Of a DNA stretch of 64,000 nt, positions 25,076-36,216 are shown in pieces. The stretch lies in NCBI GenBank assembly GCA_941918925.1, contig OW799233.1, positions 84,016,055 to 84,080,054 on the forward strand, given 5' to 3'. Under the pieces are notes generated by a model that saw only the letters and a list, made by a program, of their open reading frames with translations, ran no database searches and had not been told where the DNA came from. Numbering within the stretch: position 1 is the first letter of the stretch; each line of letters opens with the position of its first letter. Origin of the DNA: Phyto melanocephala (lineage: Eukaryota; Arthropoda; Insecta; Diptera; Rhinophoridae). A program made the translations under genes and the position numbers.

Positions 25076-25500
25076 CTTTCTCCACATGTATAGTGTTCCA
25101 ACAATACGTCCCAATAAACAAAGTACTACTCCAAGAAACACACGGTCGACAACCAAAACTACACAGAAAAGACGACACACTTTGTCACAACAAAATATTA
25201 ACTACAACATTATTTTTATGAAACTTATTAATAGCATTTTTTTTAACGTACCTGTATTAATACTTTCCATTTTAGAAAATTTTGTTTCAGATTATATATT
25301 TTGTTAAACAATAGTTTTAATATCAGGCACAATAAAGCGGAATATGAGAGAATAAAGCAAACCAAAAAAACTTCAACTTTGACAGCTTGTCTTTAAGTCA
25401 TGGGTTGCCGCCTGATTCTGATTTTTTATTTTTGGGTATCTGAAAATGTGTAGTACAAAATGCCATTATCAATTTTTTTAAATAGTTCACTGCAAAATTG

Positions 25501-25539
25501 GATTTTTTGCCTCAAAAACCAGTCATTTGACCCGCAGTG
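25501..25539 (-). repeat. Transib right terminal inverted repeat
   Basis: This is the 39-bp end upstream of the transposase gene, with terminal heptamer CACTGCG on the minus strand. Confidence 0.9.
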
Positions 25540-25544
25540 CATTC
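25540..25544. repeat. Target site duplication CATTC (right)
   Basis: An exact copy of the left duplication at 22298-22302. Confidence 0.9.
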
Positions 25545-27965
25545 CTTGCTTCAGCATCTTTAAAAATTACAAATACAAACATAGAAAATTATTAAAATGT
25601 CCGAAATTTATACAAAATTTAAAAATTATATTAAATAGTCTGTTGCCAATTTCCCTAAGCAAAGTGATGTTCTCGTTTGAATTTATGAACAAGTTTCGGT
25701 GTGAAGATTAGTCTCTTTTTTAACTGTTAAAAACTTTTGTGTTGATTTGTTGTAATTTATGTATACAATTTATCCATCAAGAATGTTTTCAACTCCGGGC
25801 TTGCAATTATCGTTCCGTAAAACTTTTAAATAAAAAGTTTTTCTACGGTAAAAGGTTTTACAGTTACACTGAACGAGTTTTATTTACGTTAAGATTTACC
25901 GGATTTATAAAGAGATGGGTCCAGTTATGGAACGATCTTTATGGAATTCAGTGAGCAGATTTAATAAATTCAATAAATCTATTTTTAAATATTTATGAGC
26001 GTTAAGATGATCGTTACAAAATCTGTACGCATATTTGTTATAAGAAGAATGTAGTTTCTGCTAAATTATACACTTTACACTTCAGTTCGGTGTTTTCTCC
26101 ATACACTTAAATTTATTTTAAAGTTAAACAGTGTACTAAAAGTACTACCTTTATCAAAACTTATAACTTATATGTTCAGTCATACATACATCTTAATTGA
26201 GGTAATTAAAATTAAAATTAATTTATCGACTTATATGTTTGCATATATCCAATTAAACGAATTACCTTTCGACAACTGATAATATATTTATTTTGTTCCA
26301 TAAAGCGTTATAATTTTATGTTTATAATTTTAAAAGAAATTAATTTGTCAAATGTTTTTCAGCTGTCCTTCACTATTTACTTTCACTTTTTCTCATTTCA
26401 ATTTTTTTTCCTTAGATATTATTTTGATGTTCGTTCAATTCTGCAAAAAACAAAAAAAAATAAATGAAAAAACCAAATTATTAATTGATTTCTTTGTTGA
26501 TTTTCTATAAACAAATTTAGGTACATCAGGTCCAAAAAATTTATTTTAAATTTACACATATTTGTCTCGCACTGTAATTATTAAGTGAAACTATTTTCAT
26601 CATTATCGCAAACAAAATCGCAATAATTGATGAAATGTTTTTAAGCTCCGCTCTATTTCATATCTCAATAAAAAAATCTGCAAACATCATGATTAATGTT
26701 GATTTATCAGTTGACATGGCCTACTTGCAACCCTTAAATTTATTCATATGAAATATGCGGTCAACATGAATATACATACAAGTATGTATGGTATGTCTAT
26801 TAGCAGTGTGAAGTACTTATTGACTCCGCCTGTTTAACCCTCCATATTGTTAGTTTATTTTTTTAGGAATATTATGTCATAATCATATTTCCTTTTTAGA
26901 AATTTTCTAAAATTTCAAACATTTACATAATTTTGACACATGCATACATAAATGCATACATACACATACGGATGATTGTTGTAGAATATATTTTTTTTAT
27001 AAATTTCGAAATTAAATTATTTCTTGTTTGCCAGTTGTTACAGGATATTATTGCGACTCAACTTGACTTGAAATAAGTCTAAGATGTTTTTTGCTGTTTT
27101 ACAAGAAAAAAATTCTTCCAAAAAGGAAATTAGATATTTTTTAAAGTATAAATACATACAGCCTTATTCAACTACATTAGATTATATGTATATTTCATTT
27201 GTGCACACTTGTGTGTATGCTCACTTATTTAGTTTACTGTCTGTAATACAAAACATGAGTTTTCTTTCGTTAGTTTTACAAAAAAGATTTTATTAATACG
27301 TAAGTATGTATGTTTTTTTTCTTTTTCTTCTTGGGATTTCGTATTGTTTCCTTGTAATTGTGTAGAATATTCTCAAGAGACTTTTGATGTTGTCGGAAGT
27401 ATCTAATAATTAAAGAAAGTATCTATGTGCTCTGGTAATTGTTAGTAAAATAATGCTTTAAATATGAACTTTAAATTGTTTTCTGTAGTTTAAGTGTGAG
27501 ATATAATTTAAGTGCTTTTATGAAATACTATTTTTAGATCATTAAATGACTTTATTAAAAATAAATTGTGTTCTTCTTCGTTCCAGGTAATTTCGTACTA
27601 CTCTTGTAAGACTAAGGTAAATTTAAACAATTTAAGTAGAGTTAAAGATATAATTAATTTCTTAGCACAAAAATGCCATTTAAAAATGTTTAAGTACGAA
27701 GTCCTTTATCAGTAAATTGTTTAAGTATATAGCCATGTCACAAATATGGATTTGAAAGTGGATCTTTAATTTGCTGCATAAGAAAATATAAAACGAACAA
27801 CTTTTCATTTTTGAAGTAACGTTGGCAAAGGCCAGATTAATCTAGAAACAAAAATTCCCAAAGTCACTTGTTTATTGCTTCTTTTTGTATCCTAATTGGA
27901 TCAACAATTACTACGTGTATACGTTGGTTTATTGGAATAAAAAAGATATTGCGATTATAAAACTA
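25545..27965. other. Gene-free stretch
   Basis: AT-rich DNA with chance open frames of up to about 83 codons. There are no repeats with recognisable ends and no coding signal. Confidence 0.5.
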
Positions 27966-28479
27966 AACGTAAATACGCACAAAATGCTTCGACATCAGCC
28001 AGGCGCCCTTTTGATGAGGTACTAAAAGACCATCTCATTCTGGCCCTGGCAAACAGAATCGGGTGCCATAGAGTCTAAAGTAGCAGAGCTCGTTATGGAT
28101 TACGTGCTCTCGAGTAAGACTGGACAGGCTCCCTGTTTTGACTCCGTGAGATACACCGGCGCTATAGGGTAATCAAGTGCTTTGAAGAGTTCTCAAAGGA
28201 TTCATTGCTAAGATTAGCGGTGACTGGGAAGGCTTAAGTCTTAAGCTTATCCCTGGTGAAGAGATTCCGATGAGACCTCGTGCAAGAATTTGGTTACCAA
28301 AGATGAAAACCGATGCCCAAAAGATGCTGGAGTGTCTGAAGCGTCAGAACCCCAGTATCCCTACGGATGATTGGTTGACCATCCGCGCCGAGCAGGCAAT
28401 GTGCTTATTTCCGCTAAGTGCTAGTGCTGAAGTTACAAACCCAAATAAGAACTTCAATATTGTCATGAACAGTAATTAA
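27966..28479 (+). pseudogene. DUF4780-like gag-type fragment from a retroelement, frameshifted
   Basis: Coding similarity passes through at least three frames. 27966-28076 reads KRKYAQNASTSARRPFDEVL and on to a TAA. The next frame gives VMDYVLSSKTGQAPCFDSV up to about 28169. After a third shift, 28225-28479 reads WEGLSLKLIPGEEIP, RPRARIWLPKM and RQNPSIPTDDWL before a stop. The order (PF..VL start, PPxx-like loop, W.G..L.L, IP.RPRAR.W.P, QNP..PT.DW) is what I recall of DUF4780 proteins, which are common in insect mobile-element ORFs. The base composition is GC-richer than its flanks. It is broken and lacks any reverse transcriptase nearby, so it is a dead fragment. The family call is from memory. 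Confidence 0.55.
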
Positions 28480-28577
28480 AAGTTTTTTTCGTTTTTTGTG
28501 GGGATAATATTGCCGGTTATTCTGAAAATAGCTAAAATGGTTTTATTTTTAAACAATTGTAAAAGCAAAAAAAAAAA

Positions 28578-28820
28578 ACAAGTAAGAGTGCTATATTCGG
28601 TCGTGCCGAATTTTATATACCCTTCACAACGTGTAGTCATGCAATAACAGTAGTTTGTATAAAAACATCCCATTGTAAAATATTAATTTAAGTATGTATG
28701 TAAAAAAAATTTAAAAAAAAATTTAAAAAAAATTTAAAAAAAAATTTAAAAAAAATATAAAAAAAATAATTAATATAAATAATAAATATAAAACAAAAAA
28801 AAAATAAAAAAAAATTTAAA
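28578..28820 (-). mobile_element. Truncated DINE-1-like 3' end
   Basis: It carries the 3' tail (CACTCTTACTTG next to a T run on the minus strand), the hairpin with one change, the adjacent 'cacgttgtgaaggg' block, and part of an A-rich spacer. It stops where the next copy's 3' end begins at 28821. No separate 5' part exists, so the two copies share one 5' half. Confidence 0.75.
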
Positions 28821-29573
28821 CAAGTAACAGTGCTATATTCGGCCGTGCCGAATCTTATATACCCTTCACAACGTGTAGTCATGCAATAACAATTGTTTGC
28901 ATCACCATTCATCCCATATAAAATACGTGCATACGTACACGTTAGAATAAATGTGGCCTCGAATCCCAGCTGAGCCAAAAAAATTTTATTTTATTTTATT
29001 TAATATATTATTTATATTTTATTATTTTTTTTTTATATTTTTTTTTAAATTTTTTTAAAAATTTTTTTTAGAAAAATTCTTAAAAAATTTTTTAAATTTT
29101 TTTTAAATTTTTTTAAAATTTTTTTTGTAGTTTTTTTATTATTTTTTTTCTTAATTTTAATATTTTTTTTTTTTGTAATTTTTTTTGTTTGGTATGTTTT
29201 TTACATGTATGTATGTATGCATGTTGTTGTTGTAATTGTGAAAAAAAACGAGGTGGTCGTGGTTTTTTGCTCATATCTCAGAAAGTTATGGGGCGATTGT
29301 GCTGAACTTCAACAGCGATTCATTCCTGGATATTTCCAAGAGATTGATACCATATATAGATCTGAGAAACATATAGTTGCTTCTAAAAGTTGATTTCAAC
29401 CAACACACGGGCAGACGGGCAGACGGACAGACGGTCAGGGCTTAATCGACTCCTCTATTCATAAGCTTTCAGAAAATATATACTTTATGGGGTCGGAAAT
29501 GAAAATTGTAGAAATTACAAACGGAATGACAAAGCTATATATACCCTTGTACACCACAGGTGAAGGGTATAAA
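28821..29573 (-). mobile_element. DINE-1-like Helentron derivative with inverted central segment
   Basis: Both ends are well preserved: 5' TTATACCCTTCACCTGTGG on the minus strand, a run of GTCCGTCTGCCCGTCTGCC, and the 3' hairpin GCACGGCCGAATATAGCAC. The central A/T-rich segment (about 28945-29212), bounded by 'ctcagctggg' and 'catgtaaaaaacatacc' blocks, is inverted relative to the copies at 5495-6167 and 63112-63825. Non-coding. Confidence 0.8.
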
Positions 29574-31836
29574 AACAGCTGCCAACTTCACTTGACGACG
29601 CGTTATATTGGTTTGCTCTGTTTAAATTGTGTGGGCATGACAATTTTAAACATAATAATTGTCCCACTAACCTTTTAGCAAGCTGACTGCTTAATCTAAT
29701 CATCATTCAATTTCGGTAACTCGAAATCGCCTTAATAAAAAAATTGAATAATTTTTTTAAATGATGATGATGTCCTCTAATATCCTTCTAGATATAAAAG
29801 TTTTTGATACATATAGGCCATGGCAAAGATGGTATAGCAACCAATCTTTTTCTTTACTAAACCAACTTCAGCAGAAGTCACTAAATGATATATCTCTTAT
29901 CCTAGAATGAGTAACTATACTAGAGTAACACGTCATTTAGTTTTAAACTTAAAAGTTCCATAAACGTTACAGATAAAATGTTTAATTTATTTGATTGGCA
30001 AAAACATGAAATAAACATGGTCAACTAATAACATTAGTTATTGAAAACATCTATACAACACCGCAGATTAGGAGTCTATTTGTTTTTAATAGATTTTGTG
30101 GACAAAAATTTTCAAAACTTAAATTAAAAAAATTTTAAAAATCAAAATAGTTTGGTAACATGCGAATAACAAAATGTAATTAGATAACATGAAAAAATAT
30201 CTTTAAATTTTGTTTTTTCTGTACTTTAAATAAAAGAAGAAATAAATTTCAGTAACAAGAATAACAGGAATATATTTTTGTGATAGACTGTATTTTCATT
30301 TTGTTTTAAAGTGTGGAAAAATGGATTATGTTTATTTATTATCATTTTAGTTTCAAGATTATATTTATAATTTACTTAGCCTTGTTCTAATAAAAGCGAG
30401 CAAAAAAGGTACGTAATAATATTAACCTTCATACTACTTAAGACCTTAAATACAAAATTAAAACATTCGCTGAAAGCAAAACACAAACAAAACTCACATG
30501 TCTAACAAATTTAAATTACTTTAACCTTGAACGTTGTGCTAAAATTGCGTAAAAATTAAAACAATTTAAATTTCCCAAGAAACAAAATTTAATGGCTAAA
30601 GTAAAACTAGGATTTTCGGCCACAGTTTAAAGTTGTCTTTGACACAAAACTAATTATGGACTCTCAGTCACTGTAATGACATGAAATTATTAATAAAAAT
30701 CGAATTGTCAATCATTCTAAAATGTGACCAACAGCGGTGACCTTGCTACAATTTTCCAACCACACACAAAGAATCTCACGGTTTAAATCCGGGCAAATAT
30801 TGAAAAGAACAAAAAAACTTTGAGCCATATTTTTAGTCTGAGCGTATGTTTTTTCCTCTTTTGTGGAATTGATTTCAAAAATTCAACCTTGACTTTGTGA
30901 AATTGTTGTGTTCTGTTTGGTGTGTGTTGCACGACGGCATTATTGAATAATACGTAATGTATGGTTGTATCGTTTAGGTTTTCGAGAAAAGGAGACGCTG
31001 TGCATAATTTTGTATGTGTTTGTGTATTCATTTTAGAAACTGGATTGGTTTTAAGTGGACTAAAAAATCCTGTTTTTAACAGCAAATTTCTTAAAATACA
31101 ACATTTGCAATGTTTTTTGTTACACTCTATATCTTGGCAATATTGACTGATTCTTTTACTCGATACACTCGAAAATAATTGTTAGTTCTCAATAAAATTT
31201 TTGCTAACCTACTTCTGGTGAATTCCCACTTAGAATCCTTACCTTTTAGAAACATATGCCCGTTTTTACTAATAATATATTGTTAACTTGACACTCTATA
31301 AGTATTTTTTCCACTTGTCAAATTATAAATGATGCAAAACTATTGGTAAATTTGCTTTAAAAAAGTCCTCTTTTCATACCTTTTAGAATCTATATAATTG
31401 TTACGTTATTTTAATATTTTTATTTGCAGTTATTATTTTTAATTTATAAAAAAAACAAGTTTATTAAAGAACAAAAAATAGAATAAAATACTATAATGCG
31501 TTTTTTCAAAATACTTTTGCTTCCACTGGAGAATTATTTTTATTATCTTTTTAATTTGTTCACTATGTAGTAGTGTTTCACAAAAATTCTTCACGGTATT
31601 TTCACGAAAAATCTGTTAAGCTTCAACAAAATGGCTTGATATTACCGATTTCAAAAAGTTCCTTAATACAGAAGATTGTAAGAGATAAGAGCAATCATTT
31701 CAATTTGTTTTTCTAATTAATACAAAAATGTTCTGTTTTTTCTTATTCTGCTGATACTTGGTAAGTGATAACAGTAGCACATACATTTATATCACTTACG
31801 TCTTCTTAGAGCTTATAAAACACGGCTTTCAGACTA
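29574..31836. other. Gene-free stretch
   Basis: AT-rich and without recognisable coding segments. A 100-codon frame on the minus strand at 30783-31085 lacks features of a real protein. No repeats with clear ends were seen. Confidence 0.5.
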
Positions 31837-32488
31837 GGCAAGTCACTTGCGCAAGTGACTTGCGCAAGTGTTGTGTTTATAGGCAAAAGGGGTAAGGTCG
31901 GGTTAAGAGGAAGAAACTTGCTCATTTTTGAGTACACACTTGCCTGTACTCGGCAAGTACGAGCAAGTTTTTGTTGAGAAACCAAAAACAAAAGAGTAAT
32001 AAAAACAAACAAGAGTGCTATATTCGGCCATGCCGAATCTTATATACCCTTCACAACGTGTTGTCATGCAACAACAATTGTTTATGTCACCATTTATCTC
32101 ATATGAAATACGTACATACAAAACATACATATATAAAAACATCCCATTGTAATATTATACATTAAGTTTACTTATGTGCTTAAAAAAAATAAATTAAAAG
32201 AAAAATTAAAAATAAAACAATAAAAATTTTAATAAAATATAAAATAAAAAAAATTTTTTGGCTCACTCTAACCAGTATACCACGTTTGTATGTATGTGTA
32301 GAAAATTGATAATTGTAGAAATTTCAAACGGAATGACAAACCTATATATACCCTTTTTCACTGTGTGAAGAGTATAATAAGTAAAAGAGAACGAAACTTG
32401 GGCAAGTCAGTTGCTGAGTCTGAACATGAAAGCAAGTTCAAAGAAAAATAAAAGAAAATAAAAAACTAACTTGAGCAAGTGACTTGCC
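31837..32488. mobile_element. MITE with CAAGTCACTTGC termini, split by a DINE
   Basis: The left end GGCAAGTCACTTGCGCAAGT and the right end ACTTGAGCAAGTGACTTGCC are terminal inverted repeats with one difference. The left end repeats an 11-bp palindromic word (GCAAGTGACTT) in tandem. More GCAAGT/ACTTGC words recur at 31916-31965 and 32396-32440. Without the inserted DINE (32010-32377) the element is about 284 bp. The family is unknown and the target duplication is not resolved. Confidence 0.6.
32010..32377 (-). mobile_element. DINE-1-like derivative with internal deletion
   Basis: The 3' tail (AGCACTCTTG) and hairpin (ATTCGGCATGGCCGAAT) are intact, and the A-rich spacer and 'ggctcact' block follow. 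Most of the 5' half is missing, and the 5' end is degraded. It lies inside the CAAGTCACTTGC MITE. Confidence 0.75.
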
Positions 32489-34740
32489 CAATGCGAAAGG
32501 GGTAAAAGTCTATCATTTTACTGGCTTATAAATAAGCAATTAAATTATAATTATAAAGCATCTTTCGTTAGTTCGTATTGTCATAATATCGTTATTTCTT
32601 AAAGCTTTAAAATAGTTCAAAAATATATTATTTTTTGTTGAAACATTTTGGAGCACATTTAAATTTTTTAAATTATAGTAGAAAATTATGGCAATATGAC
32701 ATTTATGCACCAAATTTTTATTTTTTTTTTAACTCTTTTAAATGTAACTTTTTTAATCAGTTTTTTGTGAATTTTTTAAATACTAGGTCGACACATTGTT
32801 AACAACAACAACATGTTTAATTTTTTTTTTGTCTTATTATACACATGTGGCCTGCGCATGTGTTAGTAGCAACTTTAAACGCTTATAACTCCTAAAAAAC
32901 TGAATCAATTTTAGTGCGATAAATATTGTACACATCTGGCTGAAAAATCCTTTGAATTGAATATATAAGTTGAATAATGTGAGCGCAAACTGCGCAACAA
33001 AAAATCGACTTGCATTTATAATTGAAAATTTAATTTAAATTATAAAAATGATTATCAAATTTTTCTGAGCGTTACTGTCGCCTTTCCAGAACATATTTTA
33101 TGAATTTCCTTATGTTTATACAACCTTTAAAAAATTACATAAATTTGCATAAGTTTTGATAAATGTGACCTTATTTTCCTAATTTGGACATACAGAAATT
33201 TTATTTTTATAACAATGCGACAATTATGAAATCTTTAATGCACAAATCAAGGATAATTTCACTTTCGCTCTAAACTAGTTTAAAAATAAACAGTATTTGT
33301 TTAATTCAACAAAACATTCATTTTTCTATGCTGCACCGTAACGCTGTTACTTAAGAAGAGTAAAGGTAAACTGCAGTGTAGGCGTTGTGTGTAACCTTTT
33401 AGTTAAAAGATTAAACCTCCTCTACGTCGAAGGATTTAGTAAGGCAATTACACTTTTCCAAACATGCAAAACACTTTCACGAGTTTAAATTTTATTGTTT
33501 TCAAATCATGTTCATTTCAATGGAAAATACCTAAGTGAAGCGGAACGTGTTATGTGAGAAAAAGGATGTAAGAACACTTGTTTACATTGCAGTGTGCAAA
33601 AGGGTCTGCATTGAAATTGAGTAATAAAACTGCAGGTTTCCATTGAGTCTGTTTTCACTTTCCACTGGATTTTGTGTTTTTGAAAACACAAAATAGCAAT
33701 ATTTGCCAAATTTTAAAACAATAATTTGCCGTAAAATAAAGAAATTTGCCAACCGTTTATAAATTGTACCAACTTCTGTTTGTCACACATCTAGAGAAAA
33801 TTGAAAGTAAATAATATATTGAGTGTAAAAGCGTATAACACGTTTGTTTTATCAACAGTTTTTAAAAGCAACATACTTTCTTAACAATTTCTATATCTTT
33901 TATGATCCTCTCTTGTGCCTGTTGGTAATAAAAATAAATAAAAAATAATAAAACAGCTGTCCGTCAGCCCTTACATCTTTGAATACAGTTTTACTATCAA
34001 CCTTTTTCCTGCACATTTTTCAATCAGCTGTTGCCATGTGTTAGTATTTTTACGTGCAGTTTTTCAACTTGCTGTTCTTGTTCTTTTATATATTTAACTG
34101 GTTGAGGTTGGCCATTTACTAACCTTTAACTTTGTTTTGAAACAGTTGCTGATGTTTAGTTAGTTACTCTATTACCCTTATTGCCAACAGCGTAATTAAA
34201 CTGCGTTCACGTTTTATTGTTATCCTTATTGTGTATGCCGGTTTTCTCGTACATTTCAAAGGGTACATGCCTGAGTTTTTTTTTACATTTGGCCTAAAAC
34301 AGTATTTTTCTTATCGATATTGGCAATTCTAAAGTTTTTTGTTAAAATTTAATTTTTAAAATTTTTATTTTTAGCCATCTTTTTTAAATAAATAAGAGCT
34401 TTATTGCATTCTATTTCTATGTGGAATTATGAACATTTTTGTAGTAGATATAGACATAAGGGAAATATAGAAAAATTTAAGTCCTGTTTTTAAATCTGTT
34501 TACGTCATTATGTTTTGATAGTTTGCTAGATCTCGTTTTCAACAAGATGGATTAATTTCTTAGGTGTTGTAGAAAGCGCCCTTTACTCTACATAAAATAG
34601 GCATTTTATTTATAAAAATAAAAAGTACAGTAAGGAAATATCGGAAATATATTATCAATCTCAACCAAGATCAATGTTACTGGGTTTAAAAATTGTAGTT
34701 TCATAAATTTAGAAAATGCAAAAATAAGTCAAAAAAAAAA
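32489..34740. other. Gene-free stretch
   Basis: AT-rich DNA with only chance open frames. Confidence 0.5.
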
Positions 34741-35575
34741 GACAAAACTATATTCGGCTGTGCCGAATCTTTTATACCCACCACCAATTATGTGTACATT
34801 TAAAGAACAATATTTATTATTTTGTTAATCGTTATGGAATAATCTCTTTATAACAAAATATGTATCACTTTCTTTGTAGAGGGTGGTTAAATTTTAAGGG
34901 CCCATGTTGAAGGTGAACTACAACTAGACATTAAATTTGTTTTCTGCATTTCATTTGACATTTCTTAATCTCAAACTTACTCAATTTGATCAGTGGAAAG
35001 ATACGCAAATGAGCAACGCTTTAAAGTTATTCAGGTTTTTTATAAAAATGGGCGTTCAAATCAAAATGCATTTTGTGCACTTCGTAATTCTTTTGATCAA
35101 CATAATCGTTCAAATTCGTCCACAATCGGGAAAATTGTAAAAAATATTTAAATTTCTGCAAAACAGGTCTGTATAAAATGTTAAAACACCTGTGAATGCC
35201 TTCTTAGTTCGTTGAATGGGAAACATTGCTGTTTTAAGCAATAGTGTGGCAAAAGAGCAGTCAACCTCGACTCATCATCATGCCCAACAAGTGAGCATCA
35301 ACATTGTCATTGAAAATTTTGACCATCAGATAGAGGAGTGGCGCCAAGGATGGGGGGCCATTTGGCCTATATTTTGTTAAATACATAATTGAACCATACA
35401 AATATTATCATTATTAAAAGAAATGATAATAATTTCTTAAATTACACTGCTCAGCAGCAAAATCCTCCATTTAATAAAACCATGAGGACTATATGGATTT
35501 TGAAGCGCTGAACTCAAATCCGTTGTCGGTTTTTTTCCATCAGATCGAGATTTTTTTATGGGCGTGGCAAATTAA

Positions 35576-35595
35576 CCCCCCCCCCCCCCCCCCCC
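35576..35595. repeat. Poly-C tract
   Basis: Twenty C in the left inverted repeat. The matching place in the right repeat (about 38262) has only six G, so the run expanded after insertion. Confidence 0.95.
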
Positions 35596-36216
35596 AAATT
35601 AGTCAGGTACGGAGACTTATTTCATCCTAACTCGAGAACCAGTCATCCGATTTTCAAAAATAAAACACGAAAAAATGTGAAATAAAATTGTATTCTCTAT
35701 CTCTTATCGTTTTGGAATTATTCAAAAATTAATGGAGAAAAAATTTTTTTTCGTGGAAAATTCGTAATATTTTTCAATTTAAAATTGGAATTAAAAAAAA
35801 TTTAAGGCGAATATTCAACATTTTAAACTTTTTTATGAGAGCTGAGAGAAATAAAAAAAAGCCATAAATGATAAAAATCGTTTAAAAAATGTGGATTTTA
35901 TCGTCAATTTACCGCAGGTACCCAATATTGTAATGCAGCCAGCATTACTTATGATATACGTAACATTTCGTTAGGTGAGCAGGTAATGGAACTAAAGTAC
36001 AACGGTATTTTGCATAGTTCTTGGAATTAAAATTTATAAAAGTATTTTTCAATTACCTGTGATTTCAAATTAAGAACATTAGGGTAGATTCTAGAATTTA
36101 TTGTATGTATAGAAGCTGATGGACAATTAGTGAGTCAATTTTAATTTGAATATCGTGCGGTTAAAATCGGCAACAGTCAATAGATCTTATAGTGTACTTT
36201 ATTATTGTGTAAAGAA

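Larger units (their letters stand above)
22303..25539 (-). mobile_element. Transib DNA transposon, complete end to end (3,237 bp)
   Basis: The termini are inverted repeats of 39 bp with 33 matches: 22303-22341 starts CACTATGGGTCAAACGAC and 25501-25539 in reverse complement starts CACTGCGGGTCAAATGAC. Both begin with a CACTRYG heptamer like that of known Transib elements and of the V(D)J recombination signal. A perfect 5-bp duplication CATTC flanks the element. Inside is one transposase gene on the minus strand, interrupted by a single TGA. About 540 bp of non-coding DNA follows the gene and about 500-640 bp precedes it. I see no nested insertion. Structure and protein both point to Transib, so the class assignment is firm. 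Confidence 0.93.

Noticed and set aside
30783..31085. 100-codon minus-strand ORF
   Set aside because: Its composition is Lys/Phe/Thr-rich without motifs. It overlaps an open plus-strand frame and has no supporting splice or start context.
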